Below, piece after piece: positions 1 to 9,489 of a stretch of 64,000 nt of DNA. Positions within the stretch are counted from its first letter, which is position 1; the number at the start of each line of letters is the position of its first letter. A model generated the notes under the pieces. It did not search any database. It worked only from the letters and a program-made list of their open reading frames with translations, and was not told the origin of the DNA. The stretch covers positions 2,179,001-2,243,000 of the forward strand of contig NZ_CP077311.1 of assembly GCF_019048265.1 (NCBI RefSeq), in the 5' to 3' direction. This DNA is from Aeromonas sp. FDAARGOS 1405 (GTDB taxonomy: Bacteria; Pseudomonadota; Gammaproteobacteria; Enterobacterales; Aeromonadaceae). The translations under genes and the position numbers were made by a program.

Positions 1-288
1 CTCAACGGTGACAACGAAAAACGCTTCACCGAGAAGGATGGCCAGATCGCGGCCCAGAGCAAGGAGATCGCCGCCCTCAAGGCTCAGCTGGCCAGCCAGG
101 GTGAAGAGATGAACAATCTCAAAGAGCAGAACGATGCCCTGACCCAGAGCTACGACAACCAGGAGCACGACATGCAGATGGACTGGTTTATCCGTGGTGG
201 CGCCATGGTGGGGGCGGGGATCCTGCTCGGCATCCTGTTGCCCATGCTGCCCCGCCGTCGCAGCCGTGGCGATCGCTGGATGAACTGA
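1..288 (+). CDS. C-terminal part of a YgiM-like SH3/membrane-anchor protein (partial)
   Basis: The frame is open from the first base and stops with TGA at 286-288, so only the last 95 residues are present. They read as a charged, Gln/Glu/Lys-rich coiled coil (residues 1-60 of the fragment, with motifs such as KEIAALKAQLASQ). A single hydrophobic helix follows (GGAMVGAGILLGILLPML), and then a short basic tail (PRRRSRGDRW). This is the C-terminal layout of the YgiM/TIGR04211 family, which has an N-terminal SH3b domain, a coiled coil and a C-terminal membrane anchor. The SH3 part would lie upstream of the window. The family's function is poorly known, and the family assignment rests on the tail alone. 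A good terminator follows directly, so this is the end of its transcript. Confidence 0.7.
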   Translation, partial: LNGDNEKRFTEKDGQIAAQSKEIAALKAQLASQGEEMNNLKEQNDALTQSYDNQEHDMQMDWFIRGGAMVGAGILLGILLPMLPRRRSRGDRWMN

Positions 289-314
289 CAGCTTCTGGCT
301 GACTGAATTGATGA

Positions 315-345
315 GAAGGGTCGCCGTGGCGGCCCTTCTTTTTTT
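315..345 (+). terminator. Rho-independent terminator after the YgiM-like gene
   Basis: An 11-bp GC-rich stem (315-325 pairing with 328-338, one G-T wobble) with a minimal loop is followed by a run of seven Ts. It lies 27 bases after the stop codon. Confidence 0.8.
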
Positions 346-414
346 GGGCGCATTGGGACATCCGGTATTGGGTGGGATGCGTGGCTGCTTTGCGACAGGA
401 CGGGCGGTGGCAGA

Positions 415-553
415 TCGTATACAAAATGAAGTCAGATGACCCTCATGTTTACTGGCAGGCCGGCTTAAAAAGGGAATAAATGAGTTGAATTAGCGATCTT
501 TGTTAAGGATTGGCAACAAATTCATTTCATATAGGGGAGGATATTGTATACAT
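415..553. promoter_or_regulatory. putA upstream region with two GTATAC-centred sites
   Basis: The 332-base gap between the YgiM-like gene and putA holds a terminator and then AT-rich sequence. Two sites share a GTATAC core: TCGTATACAA at 415-424 and TTGTATACAT at 544-553. Palindromes of the form TNGTATACNA are typical of FadR/FCD-type GntR regulators, so these are candidate operators. TATACA at 547-552 could also serve as a -10 element. No convincing -35 was found. The reading frame of putA is open upstream to 510, but this stretch looks like untranslated leader. Confidence 0.3.
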
Positions 554-620
554 TGTCGGCGTTTCGGCGGTGCGACCGCCTTTGTCGATATCAGCCTTAG
601 GGCGTACAGGAAGACCCCAT

Positions 621-3600
621 ATGTTCAAAGCTACTCAAGTGCTTGCCGCTGACTATATCCCCTCCGATCTGGCCGCCCTGCGCGAAGCCATCACCCAAAA
701 CTACGTGGTGGATGAAAATGCCTATCTGGCCGAACTGTCGGCCATGCTGCCGGGAGATGGCGCCTCGCTGGAGCAGGTGACCCAGCGTGCCCGTACTCTG
801 GTGACCAAGGTGCGCAAGGAGAGCGGCTCTGGCGACGGTATCGATGCCTTCCTGCAGGAGTACAGCCTGGATACCCAAGAGGGGATCATCCTGATGTGTC
901 TGGCCGAGGCGCTGCTGCGCATTCCCGATGCCGAGACCGCTGACGCCCTGATCAAGGACAAGCTCTCCGGCGCCAACTGGTCATCTCATTTCCGCAAGAG
1001 CGACTCTACTCTGGTCAACGCCTCCACCTGGGGGCTGATGCTGACCGGCAAGATTATCAAGCTCGACAAAAAGCTCGACGGCAACCCGGCCAACCTGCTG
1101 GGGCGGATGGTCAACAAGCTGGGGGAGCCGGTGGTGCGATCCGCCATGTATGCCGCCATGAAGATCATGGGCAAGCAGTTCGTGCTGGGGCGCGACATGA
1201 AGGAGGCGCTCAAGGCGAGCCGCAAATCCCGCGAGCTGGGCTACACCCATACCTACGACATGCTGGGTGAATCTGCGCTGACCATGCAGGATGCCGACAA
1301 GTATCTGACCGATTACCGCAACGCCATCGAGGCGGTGGGCAACGAGCGGATCAGCGACGGCGGCCCGGCCCCCTCCATCTCCATCAAGCTCTCGGCACTC
1401 CATCCACGCTATGACGTGGCCAACCGCGAGCGGGTGCTCGGCGAGATGTGCGAGCGGCTGGTGGGGCTGGTGCGTCTGGCCCGCGACAAGGATGTGGCCA
1501 TCAGCATTGATGCCGAGGAGATGGACCGCCTCGAGCTGTCGCTGGATCTGTTTGAGCAGCTCTACCGCTCCGACGCCAACCGTGGCTGGGGCAAGCTCGG
1601 CATGGTAGTGCAGGCCTACTCCAAGCGCGCCCTGCCGGTACTCTGCTGGCTCACCGCGCTGGCCCGCGAGCAGGGTGACCTCATTCCGGTTCGCTTGGTA
1701 AAAGGCGCTTACTGGGACAGCGAACTGAAATATGCCCAGCAGGCGGGCCTGCCCGGTTACCCGCTCTTTACCCGCAAGGCGGGCACCGATATATCCTACC
1801 TCGCCTGCGCCCGCTACCTGCTGAGCGAGCCGACCCGCGGCTTTATCGCTCCCCAGTTCGCCACCCACAACGCCAATACCGTGGTCAGCATTCTGGAGAT
1901 GGCCGGTGATCGCCAGTTCGAATTCCAGCGCCTGCACGGCATGGGGGAGGAGCTGCACAACGCGGTGCTGAACGACAATCCCGGCCTGCACTGCCGCATC
2001 TATGCGCCGGTCGGCGCCCACAAGGATCTGCTGCCCTATCTGGTGCGCCGCCTGCTGGAGAACGGGGCCAACACCTCCTTCGTTCACAAGCTGGTGGATC
2101 CCAATACCCCGGTGGACTCGCTGGCCGAGCATCCGCTGCGCACCCTCAAGCGCTACTCCGGTTTTGCCAACGACCGCATTCCGCAGCCGGTGAACCTCTT
2201 CACCGACCGCAAGAACTCCAGCGGCGTCAACATGAACATCCTCTCCATCCAGCGCCCCTTCTTCGCCCGCTTGAAAGAGCTGGAGAGCAAGCAGTGGCTG
2301 GCAGGGCCTATCGTCGATGGCGAGACCCTCAAGCGTAGCGAGGCACGCACTGTGCTGAGCCCGCAGGATGTGAGCCTCACCGTCGGCAAGATCCACTGGG
2401 CCGACGAGCAGGCGGTGGAGCAGGCCTTGGCATCTGCCCACGCTGCCTTCCCGCGCTGGCGTGAAACCCCGGTGAGCGAGCGTGCTGCCGCGCTGGAGAA
2501 GCTGGCGGATCTGTTGGAAGCGAACCGCGAGCAGTTTGTCTCCCTCTGTACCCGTGAGGCGGGCAAGCTGCTGCAAGATGGCATCGACGAGGTGCGTGAA
2601 GCGGTCGATTTCTGCCGCTACTACGCGGTGCAGGCCCGCGGCCTGATGGGGCAGGCGACCCTGTTGCCCGGTTATACCGGCGAGCAGAACGAGCTGTTCC
2701 TGCAGGGGCGCGGTGTCTTTGTCTGCATCAGCCCGTGGAACTTCCCGCTGGCGATCTTCCTCGGCCAAATCGCCGCTGCGCTGGCCACCGGCAATACCGT
2801 CATCGCCAAACCGGCGGAGCAGACCGGCCTTATCGCCCATCTGGCGGTGACTCTGGCCCATCAGGCCGGTATTCCGGGCGACGTGCTGCAACTGCTGCCC
2901 GGTGACGGCGCCACCGTGGGTGCCAAGCTGACGGCGGATCCGCGCATCGGCGGCGTCTGCTTCACCGGCTCTACCGAGACCGCCAAGCTCATCAACATGA
3001 CCCTGGCCCAGCGCGATGGCGCCATCCTGCCGCTTATCGCCGAGACCGGCGGCCAGAACGCCATGATCGTCGACTCCACCGCCCTGCCGGAGCAGGTGGT
3101 GCGCGACGTGGTGAGCGCCGCCTTCCAGAGCGCCGGTCAGCGCTGCTCGGCCCTGCGGGTGCTCTACCTGCAGGAGGAGATCGCCGAGCGGGTGCTGGAG
3201 ATCCTCACCGGTGCCATGCAGGAGCTGAAAGTGGGCAACCCGGCCGAGCACAACACCGATGTCGGCCCGGTGATCGATGCCGATGCCAAGGCCGGTCTTG
3301 ATGCTCATCTCGCCTACATGATCCCGCGAGCTCGCCTGATTGCGCAGGCGCCGATGCCCGCCGCGACCATGGAGGGACACTTCGTCCAGCCGACCGCACT
3401 GGAGATCGGCTCCATCCGCGAGCTGGCCAAGGAACAGTTCGGTCCCATCCTGCACGTGGTGCGCTACGCCACCCGGGATCTGGACAAGGTGATCAGCGAC
3501 ATCAACGGCACCGGCTACGGCCTGACGCTCGGAATCCACAGCCGCAACGAATCCCACGCCGAGGAGCTGGCGAGCCGCATCAACGTGGGTAACGTCTACA

Positions 3601-3785
3601 TCAACCGCAACCAGATCGGCGCCATGGTCGGGGTGCAGCCGTTCGGCGGCCAGGGGCTCTCCGGCACCGGCCCCAAGGCGGGTGGCCCCCACTACCTGAG
3701 CCGCTTCGTTACCGAGAAGACCCGCACCATCAACACCACGGCGGTGGGCGGCAACGCCTCCCTGCTGGCGATGGGCGATGCCTGA
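621..3785 (+). CDS. putA: Bifunctional proline dehydrogenase / glutamate-semialdehyde dehydrogenase PutA
   Basis: It oxidises proline to glutamate in two steps: an FAD-dependent proline dehydrogenase domain followed by an NAD-dependent P5C dehydrogenase. The protein is 1,054 residues. The N-terminal half carries proline dehydrogenase motifs (RLVKGAYWD near residue 358). The C-terminal half is an aldehyde dehydrogenase with PWNFPLAIF near 705, the ETGG catalytic Glu near 808 and GQRCSA with the nucleophilic Cys at about 842. It lacks the N-terminal ribbon-helix-helix DNA-binding domain of the 1,320-residue E. coli protein, so it should not repress its own gene. I chose ATG 621 because an AGGA box lies about 9 bases upstream and the protein then begins like short PutAs. 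An in-frame extension to 510 has no Shine-Dalgarno. A terminator follows, so the gene is probably monocistronic. Confidence 0.95.
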   Translation: MFKATQVLAADYIPSDLAALREAITQNYVVDENAYLAELSAMLPGDGASLEQVTQRARTLVTKVRKESGSGDGIDAFLQEYSLDTQEGIILMCLAEALLRIPDAETADALIKDKLSGANWSSHFRKSDSTLVNASTWGLMLTGKIIKLDKKLDGNPANLLGRMVNKLGEPVVRSAMYAAMKIMGKQFVLGRDMKEALKASRKSRELGYTHTYDMLGESALTMQDADKYLTDYRNAIEAVGNERISDGGPAPSISIKLSALHPRYDVANRERVLGEMCERLVGLVRLARDKDVAISIDAEEMDRLELSLDLFEQLYRSDANRGWGKLGMVVQAYSKRALPVLCWLTALAREQGDLIPVRLVKGAYWDSELKYAQQAGLPGYPLFTRKAGTDISYLACARYLLSEPTRGFIAPQFATHNANTVVSILEMAGDRQFEFQRLHGMGEELHNAVLNDNPGLHCRIYAPVGAHKDLLPYLVRRLLENGANTSFVHKLVDPNTPVDSLAEHPLRTLKRYSGFANDRIPQPVNLFTDRKNSSGVNMNILSIQRPFFARLKELESKQWLAGPIVDGETLKRSEARTVLSPQDVSLTVGKIHWADEQAVEQALASAHAAFPRWRETPVSERAAALEKLADLLEANREQFVSLCTREAGKLLQDGIDEVREAVDFCRYYAVQARGLMGQATLLPGYTGEQNELFLQGRGVFVCISPWNFPLAIFLGQIAAALATGNTVIAKPAEQTGLIAHLAVTLAHQAGIPGDVLQLLPGDGATVGAKLTADPRIGGVCFTGSTETAKLINMTLAQRDGAILPLIAETGGQNAMIVDSTALPEQVVRDVVSAAFQSAGQRCSALRVLYLQEEIAERVLEILTGAMQELKVGNPAEHNTDVGPVIDADAKAGLDAHLAYMIPRARLIAQAPMPAATMEGHFVQPTALEIGSIRELAKEQFGPILHVVRYATRDLDKVISDINGTGYGLTLGIHSRNESHAEELASRINVGNVYINRNQIGAMVGVQPFGGQGLSGTGPKAGGPHYLSRFVTEKTRTINTTAVGGNASLLAMGDA

Positions 3786-3827
3786 TCCGCGTCGATAGAG
3801 ACCGGATACGGGATGCCGGATAACAGC

Positions 3828-3854
3828 GGGCCGCCTCAGGGCGGCCCCTTTATT
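3828..3854 (+). terminator. Rho-independent terminator after putA
   Basis: A perfect 8-bp GC stem (3828-3835 with 3840-3847) with a TCAG loop is followed by a T-rich stretch, 43 bases after the putA stop. Confidence 0.8.
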
Positions 3855-4006
3855 TGCGCCATCCGTTTTTTACGAATGGGACAATCGGCCACAGCGGGGT
3901 CGTCAGCGACCCGTGCTGGTCGTAAGATGGGAGCCATTCGTGCGGCGTTTGCCCCTAGGTCGGCCAGCCGTGGTCAGGGTTTTGTTTTAACGAGAGTGTT
4001 TATCTG

Positions 4007-4786
4007 ATGTCATTAACCGAACAAGCCCGCTGGTTCGTGCTGGGGGGCGATCATCTGGTACTGCTCGATCACCAGGGTCAAGTGCCACAGGGCAGTAAAG
4101 CGTGTCTGCCCGCAGCGCTGGCTGACGCCCATTTCGAGCGTTTCGACGAGTGGCAGGGGCTGCCCTGTTATCTGCTCGATCTGGGGGCTGAGGCCGACAC
4201 GACTATGATGGCCCCCCTGCGTCAGTTGATGGTGGCGGGGGACGAGGAGGGCTTTCGCCTCGCTGGCCGTGCCTGGCAGCTCGTTACCTTTCGCCGCACC
4301 CACCGTTTCTGCGGCGAGTGCGGTGCCCCCATGACCCCGAAGGCGGGGGAGTGGGCGCAGGTGTGCCACCTCGGCCACACGGCCTATCCGCGTATATCCC
4401 CCTGCATTATCGTGGCGGTGCGCAAGGGGCCGGAGATCCTCTTGGCGGCCCATCGCCGTCACTATCAGGCGGACGATCCCATGTATACCGTGCTGGCCGG
4501 CTTTGTGGAGGCGGGGGAGAATCTCGAGCAGTGCGTGGCGCGGGAGGTGTTCGAGGAGAGCGGCATCCGGGTGCGCAATGTGCGCTATGTGGCGAGCCAG
4601 CCCTGGCCATTCCCCCACAGCCTGATGATGGGCTTTACCGCCGATTACGAGAGCGGCGAAATCCGGGTGCAGGATGATGAACTGGTCGCTGCCGATTTCT
4701 TTGCCGCCGACCGGCTGCCGCGTTTGCCACCTCACGGCACCATCGCCCGGCGGCTGATCGAGCGTTCGCTGGCGGGCGAGGGGTAA
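4007..4786 (+). CDS. nudC: NADH pyrophosphatase NudC
   Basis: A 259-residue Nudix hydrolase that cleaves NAD(H) to NMN(H) and AMP; family members also remove NAD caps from RNA. The Nudix box is intact at residues 165-187 (G-x5-E-x7-REVFEESGI). The NudC-specific SQPWPFP motif follows at 197-203. The zinc ribbon is unusual. The first pair is CGEC (C102, C105), but where E. coli has a second CxxC this protein reads CHLGH (C120, H121, H124) and is one residue shorter, so a His may replace the fourth Cys. The start has a weak GAGAG box upstream. The gene stands alone between putA and hemE, with 182 bases before hemE. Confidence 0.93.
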   Translation: MSLTEQARWFVLGGDHLVLLDHQGQVPQGSKACLPAALADAHFERFDEWQGLPCYLLDLGAEADTTMMAPLRQLMVAGDEEGFRLAGRAWQLVTFRRTHRFCGECGAPMTPKAGEWAQVCHLGHTAYPRISPCIIVAVRKGPEILLAAHRRHYQADDPMYTVLAGFVEAGENLEQCVAREVFEESGIRVRNVRYVASQPWPFPHSLMMGFTADYESGEIRVQDDELVAADFFAADRLPRLPPHGTIARRLIERSLAGEG

Positions 4787-4968
4787 CGAGGCGCTTATCT
4801 TTTCGCCAATCTTTTTGCACTTCTTTTTAAAAACGGGGGGCTCTGGTTTGCGCCCCTTCACATCTTTGCAACCGTGCGCCCATTTGCCACGTTTTGGGCA
4901 GTCCGCTCCGGTGGGCAAAGTGGTATTATGGCCGCCATTTTATGCGTGATACGAACTCAGGAACTGGG

Positions 4969-6036
4969 ATGAAAGAGCTGAAGAACGATCGATACCTGCG
5001 CGCTTTGCTGCGTCAGGATGTGGACATGACCCCGGTATGGATGATGCGCCAGGCTGGCCGTTATCTGCCGGAATACAAGGCGACTCGCGCCCAGGCGGGG
5101 GATTTCATGTCCCTGTGCCGCAACGCCGAGCTGGCCTGTGAAGTCACCCTGCAGCCGCTGCGCCGCTACCCGCTCGATGCCGCCATCCTCTTCTCCGACA
5201 TCCTCACCGTGCCCGATGCCATGGGGCTCGGTCTCTACTTCGAGCAGGGTGAAGGCCCGCGCTTCGAGCGTCCGATCACCTCCATGGCCGATGTGCAGGC
5301 GCTGCCCATTCCGGATCCGGAAGATGAGCTGGGCTACGTGATGAACGCGGTGCGCACCATCCGCCGCGAGCTGAAGGGCGAAGTGCCGCTGATCGGCTTC
5401 TCCGGCAGCCCATGGACCCTGGCCACCTACATGGTGGAGGGGGGCAGCTCCAAGGCGTTCACCAAGATCAAGCAGATGATGTATGCAGAGCCGCAAACCC
5501 TGCACCTGCTGCTCGACAAGCTGGCCGACAGCGTGATTGCCTACCTCAACGCCCAGATCAAGGCGGGTGCGCAGGCTGTCATGGTGTTCGACACCTGGGG
5601 CGGCGTGCTCACCCCGCGCGATTACCGCGACTTCTCCCTGCAGTACATGCACAAGATTGTCGATGGCCTGATCCGCGAGCACGACGGTCGCCGCGTGCCG
5701 GTCACCCTGTTTACCAAGAACGGTGGTCAGTGGTTGGAGCAGATTGCAGCCACCGGTTGCGATGCGCTGGGTCTGGACTGGACCACAGACATTGCCGACG
5801 CCAAGCGTCGGGTCGGTGACAAGGTAGCGCTGCAGGGCAACATGGATCCCTCCATGCTCTACGCCACTCCTGCTCGCATCCGTGAAGAGGTCGCCTCCAT
5901 TCTGGCCGGTTTCGGTCACGGTAATGGCCACGTATTCAACCTCGGCCACGGCATCCATCAGGATGTGAACCCGGAACACGCTGGCGTGTTTGTCAACGCG
6001 GTACACGAGCTCTCCGCCCAGTACCACGGTCGCTAA
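4969..6036 (+). CDS. hemE: Uroporphyrinogen III decarboxylase HemE
   Basis: It decarboxylates the four acetate side chains of uroporphyrinogen III to give coproporphyrinogen III in haem synthesis, as a cytosolic homodimer. The 355-residue length matches the family (E. coli 354). The N-terminal signature [15 protein letters not shown] (residues 22-36) carries the substrate-binding Arg residues. [12 protein letters not shown] and the C-terminal FNLGHGI are also present. ATG 4969 follows an AGGA box by about 7 bases and gives the standard MKELKND start; the longer frame from 4894 lacks a ribosome binding site. A terminator lies just downstream. Confidence 0.96.
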   Translation: MKELKNDRYLRALLRQDVDMTPVWMMRQAGRYLPEYKATRAQAGDFMSLCRNAELACEVTLQPLRRYPLDAAILFSDILTVPDAMGLGLYFEQGEGPRFERPITSMADVQALPIPDPEDELGYVMNAVRTIRRELKGEVPLIGFSGSPWTLATYMVEGGSSKAFTKIKQMMYAEPQTLHLLLDKLADSVIAYLNAQIKAGAQAVMVFDTWGGVLTPRDYRDFSLQYMHKIVDGLIREHDGRRVPVTLFTKNGGQWLEQIAATGCDALGLDWTTDIADAKRRVGDKVALQGNMDPSMLYATPARIREEVASILAGFGHGNGHVFNLGHGIHQDVNPEHAGVFVNAVHELSAQYHGR

Positions 6037-6071
6037 GGCCGGGGTGAGAGAAGAATAGTTTGTTTGAAATC

Positions 6072-6094
6072 CGGGGCCGTCAGGCCCCGTTTTA
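6072..6094 (+). terminator. Rho-independent terminator after hemE
   Basis: A 7-bp GC stem (6072-6078 with 6083-6089), a GTCA loop and a T-rich tail lie 35 bases after hemE. Confidence 0.8.
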
Positions 6095-6148
6095 CATTAA
6101 AAAATGGCGCCGCGATGACGAGAGCGTGGCGGCCGTGCAGGAGGCAAG

Positions 6149-7078
6149 ATGAGCAGCAAGTCACTGGATTGGGGTATCGATCTTGGCGGTACCAAGTGTG
6201 AATGCGTGGTGCTGGATGGCGACGAGGTGCTGCTGCGCCACCGCATCCCCACCGAGCGGGCTGGCGGTTATGAGCACATGATCGGCCAGATCGCCAAGCT
6301 GGTAGCTGAGTGCGCCGAGAAGATTGGCCAGCGCCCGACTGTCATCGGCATGGGCACGCCGGGGGCGCGGGATCCGCAGACCGGCCTGATGAAGAACTGC
6401 AACACCACCGAGCTCAACGGCAAGCCGTTCAAGGAGGATCTGGAGCGCAAGCTGGGCGTGCCGGTACTGATTGCCAACGACGCCAACTGCTTCGCGCTGG
6501 CAGAAACCCATTTGGGGGCGGTGCGCCAGCACCACCCCGATGCCAAGGTTGTATTCGGCATCATCATGGGCACCGGGGTCGGCTCCGGTATCGTCATCAA
6601 CGGCCAGATCCTCAACGGCCACCACGGCATCGCCGGTGAGTGGGGCCACAACGTGCTTTCCCCTGATGGCCCCGAGTGCTACTGCGGCAAGCGTGGCTGC
6701 GTCGAGACCCTGATCAGCGGTCCGGCGCTGGAGGCCTGGTACGAGGCGAAGGCCAAGCGCCACCTCTCGCTCGCCCAAATCGCGGCCGCCACGGCTCACG
6801 ATCATGTGGCCAAGCTCACCATCGACCGGCTGCACCTGCTGTTTGGTCAGGCGCTGGCCAATGTGGTCAACATTCTCGACCCGGATGTGATCGTCATCGG
6901 CGGTGGGGTGGGCAATGTGCAGAGCCTTTACAGCGCCGGACGGCAGACAATTTTGCCCTTCCTCTTTAATCCCCGCTTCGCAACCCCCATTATTGCTCCT
7001 GCCCTGGGTGACAGTGCCGGGGTATTCGGGGCCGCACTGCTGGCCCGCGGTGAATTCAAGGAGGCCCTGCTGTCGTAG
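6149..7078 (+). CDS. mak: ROK-family sugar kinase, Mak-like (fructokinase)
   Basis: This 309-residue ROK kinase probably phosphorylates a free hexose such as fructose or mannose. It has the N-terminal phosphate-binding IDLGGTK (residues 10-16), the NDAN active-site motif, AGEWGHN, and the ROK zinc site CYCGKRGCVET. The C-terminal HVVNILDPDVIVIGGG-type stretch is also there (here NVVNILDP). These segments resemble E. coli Mak more than NagK as I recall them, so the symbol is a best guess and the substrate is not proven. It lies 60 bases upstream of epd in the same direction and may be co-transcribed with the glycolytic genes. Confidence 0.8.
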   Translation: MSSKSLDWGIDLGGTKCECVVLDGDEVLLRHRIPTERAGGYEHMIGQIAKLVAECAEKIGQRPTVIGMGTPGARDPQTGLMKNCNTTELNGKPFKEDLERKLGVPVLIANDANCFALAETHLGAVRQHHPDAKVVFGIIMGTGVGSGIVINGQILNGHHGIAGEWGHNVLSPDGPECYCGKRGCVETLISGPALEAWYEAKAKRHLSLAQIAAATAHDHVAKLTIDRLHLLFGQALANVVNILDPDVIVIGGGVGNVQSLYSAGRQTILPFLFNPRFATPIIAPALGDSAGVFGAALLARGEFKEALLS

Positions 7079-7138
7079 CCGGGGCTCCCGGGTGGCCGGT
7101 GTGCCGCCCTGTTGCTGGTTAAAGGAAACGGATTCTCG

Positions 7139-8149
7139 ATGATCAAGATTGCCATCAATGGTTACGGGCGGATCGGTCGCAACGTGTTGCGAGCCCTCTA
7201 TGAAAGCGGGCGCGACAAGACCATCAAGATCGTCGCCATCAACGAGCTGGCGGCCCCCGAGGCCATGGTGCACCTGACCCGTTACGATACCAGTCACGGT
7301 CGCTTCCACCATCCGGTGCAACTGGCGGGCAACAGCATGCTGGTGGGGGAGGATCTTATCTCCCTGTTTGCCGAGCGGGATCCGTCAAAGCTGCCGTGGC
7401 GGGCGCTGGGAGTCGATGTGGTGCTCGATTGCACCGGGGTATTCGGCTCGCGGGCCGATGCCGAGCTGCATCTGGCTGCGGGGGCGGGCAAGGTGCTCTT
7501 CTCCCACCCGGCGGATGCCGATGTGGATGCCACCGTGGTCTACGGGGTCAACCATCATACCCTCACCGGAGCGGAGCGGATCGTCTCCAACGCCTCCTGT
7601 ACCACCAACTGCGTGGTGCCGGTGATTGAAACATTGCATCGAGAATTCGAGATAAATTGTGGTACTATTACGACAATTCATTCGGCCATGCATGATCAGC
7701 AAGTCATCGATGCCTACCACAGTGACTTGCGCCGAACCCGCGCTGCCAGTCAGTCCATCATTCCGGTGGACACCAAGCTGGCAAAGGGGCTGGAGCGTAT
7801 CCTGCCCCACTTCGCCGGCAAGTTTGAGGCGATCGCGGTGCGGGTGCCGACCATCAATGTAACAGCGATGGATCTCAGTATTACTGTTCGTAAAAAAGTG
7901 ACAGTTACTGACGTAAATCAAGCCCTGCAACGGGCATCCAGAGGTACATTACACGGTATTCTGGATTACACGGAAGAACCTCTGGTCTCCGTAGACTTCA
8001 ATCATGATGCACACTCCTGCATCATTGATGGTACCCAGACCCGGGTGAGCGATGCCAACCTCGTCAAGATGTTGATGTGGTGCGATAACGAATGGGGCTT
8101 CGCAAACCGGATGCTGGATACCACCCGGGCCATGATGGCCGCAGGCTGA
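7139..8149 (+). CDS. epd: D-erythrose-4-phosphate dehydrogenase Epd
   Basis: It oxidises erythrose 4-phosphate to 4-phosphoerythronate with NAD, the first step of the DXP-independent pyridoxal phosphate pathway. The 336-residue protein has the GAPDH fold: NAD-binding [10 protein letters not shown] at residues 5-14 and the catalytic SNASCTTNC motif near 150. It is called Epd rather than GapA because of the paralogue-specific stretches [30 protein letters not shown] and [16 protein letters not shown] 7139 follows AAGGA; the frame opening at 7112 has no Shine-Dalgarno. Its position just before pgk and fbaA matches the conserved epd-pgk-fba cluster. Confidence 0.93.
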   Translation: MIKIAINGYGRIGRNVLRALYESGRDKTIKIVAINELAAPEAMVHLTRYDTSHGRFHHPVQLAGNSMLVGEDLISLFAERDPSKLPWRALGVDVVLDCTGVFGSRADAELHLAAGAGKVLFSHPADADVDATVVYGVNHHTLTGAERIVSNASCTTNCVVPVIETLHREFEINCGTITTIHSAMHDQQVIDAYHSDLRRTRAASQSIIPVDTKLAKGLERILPHFAGKFEAIAVRVPTINVTAMDLSITVRKKVTVTDVNQALQRASRGTLHGILDYTEEPLVSVDFNHDAHSCIIDGTQTRVSDANLVKMLMWCDNEWGFANRMLDTTRAMMAAG

Positions 8150-8210
8150 GCCTGCCCCGGGCGAAAGGTTACTGTTTTTAACATTACCTGGAAAATATAG
8201 AGGACTGAAT

Positions 8211-9374
8211 ATGTCTGTTATCAAGATGACTGACCTGGATCTGGCGGGTAAACGCGTTCTGATCCGTGCTGACCTGAACGTACCGGTAAAAGACGGCAAG
8301 GTCACCTCCGATGCACGTATCGTTGCGACTCTGCCGACCATCAAGCTGGCTCTGGAAAAGGGCGCCAAGCTGATGATCACCTCCCACCTGGGTCGTCCGA
8401 CCGAGGGTGAATACAACGAAGAATTCTCCCTGGCTCCGGTTGTCAACTATCTGAAAGACGCTCTGTCCTGCCCGGTTCGCCTGGCCAAGGATTACCTGGA
8501 TGGCGTAGAAGTCGCTGCCGGTGAGCTGGTTGTGCTGGAAAACTGCCGCTTCAACAAAGGCGAGAAGAAGAACACCGAAGAGCTGGCCAAAAAATACGCC
8601 GCCCTGTGTGATGTCTTTGTAATGGATGCGTTCGGTACTGCTCACCGCGCCGAAGGTTCCACCTACGGTGTTGCTCAGTTCGCACCTGTTGCTTGTGCCG
8701 GTCCGCTGCTGGCGGGTGAACTGGAAGCCCTGGGCAAAGCCATGCTGAAGCCCGAGCGCCCGATGGTTGCCATCGTTGGCGGCTCCAAGGTCTCCACCAA
8801 GCTGACCGTTCTGGAATCCCTCTCCAAAATCGCTGACCAGCTGGTTGTCGGTGGTGGCATCGCCAACACCTTCATCGCTGCTGCCGGTCACAACGTCGGC
8901 AAGTCCCTGTGCGAGCATGATCTGATCGATACCGCCAAGAAACTGGCTGCCGAGACCAACATTCCTGTGACCACCGACGTGGTTGTAGGTGCCGAGTTCT
9001 CCGAGTCCACTCCGGCCACCATCAAGTCTGTTAACGATGTGACCGACGGCGACATGATCTTCGACATCGGCCCGGATTCTGCCAAGGCTCTGGCTGACAT
9101 CATCATGAACGCCAAGACCATCCTGTGGAACGGCCCGGTTGGTGTGTTCGAGTTCGACCAGTTCGCTGAAGGCACCAAGGTTATCGCTGAAGCCATCGCT
9201 GCTTCTCCGGCCTTCTCCATCGCTGGCGGTGGTGACACCCTGGCTGCCATCGACAAGTTCGGCATCGCTGACAAAGTCTCCTACATCTCCACTGGCGGCG
9301 GCGCCTTCCTGGAGTTCGTAGAAGGCAAGGTTCTGCCGGCTGTTGCGATTCTGGAACAGCGCGCCAAAGCCTAA
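8211..9374 (+). CDS. pgk: Phosphoglycerate kinase
   Basis: It transfers phosphate between 1,3-bisphosphoglycerate and ADP in glycolysis and gluconeogenesis. The 387-residue protein shows the N-terminal substrate site RADLNVP, TSHLGRP, the basic-patch segment and the C-terminal nucleotide site GGGDTLAAI. The start follows AGAGGAC by 5-8 bases. Codon use is strongly biased to the optimal set (CTG, GTT, AAC, ATC), as expected for a highly expressed gene and unlike its neighbours. It is 61 bases after epd and 115 before fbaA, with an attenuator-like hairpin in the second gap. Confidence 0.97.
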   Translation: MSVIKMTDLDLAGKRVLIRADLNVPVKDGKVTSDARIVATLPTIKLALEKGAKLMITSHLGRPTEGEYNEEFSLAPVVNYLKDALSCPVRLAKDYLDGVEVAAGELVVLENCRFNKGEKKNTEELAKKYAALCDVFVMDAFGTAHRAEGSTYGVAQFAPVACAGPLLAGELEALGKAMLKPERPMVAIVGGSKVSTKLTVLESLSKIADQLVVGGGIANTFIAAAGHNVGKSLCEHDLIDTAKKLAAETNIPVTTDVVVGAEFSESTPATIKSVNDVTDGDMIFDIGPDSAKALADIIMNAKTILWNGPVGVFEFDQFAEGTKVIAEAIAASPAFSIAGGGDTLAAIDKFGIADKVSYISTGGGAFLEFVEGKVLPAVAILEQRAKA

Positions 9375-9383
9375 TTGACCCGG

Positions 9384-9413
9384 AACGGGGGGCAAAAGCC
9401 TCCCGTTTCGTTT
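9384..9413 (+). terminator. Hairpin between pgk and fbaA
   Basis: A 10-bp stem (9384-9393 with 9398-9407, one wobble) with an AAAA loop is followed by only a partial T tract (TCGTTT). It may terminate part of the transcription or stabilise the pgk mRNA end. Confidence 0.5.
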
Positions 9414-9489
9414 ATCATGTGCCCGCTGTGCCGGTTCATGATGAACCCCCCATTTTTTATTAACGGCATACGAGACAGGACGATTAAAC

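Noticed and set aside
981..3692. A 903-codon reverse-strand open frame inside putA
   Set aside because: It is the antisense shadow of a high-GC gene; putA on the plus strand has full domain content, a ribosome binding site and a terminator.
3813..4007. A 64-codon frame ending at the nudC start
   Set aside because: It begins inside the putA terminator region, has no ribosome binding site and its translation is basic and low in complexity.
4786..4870. Possible terminator after nudC
   Set aside because: T-rich runs are present but I could not draw a convincing GC stem in front of them.
4894..4930. Sigma-70 promoter of hemE from TTGGGC and TATTAT
   Set aside because: The spacing is 24 bases, too long for a functional pair.
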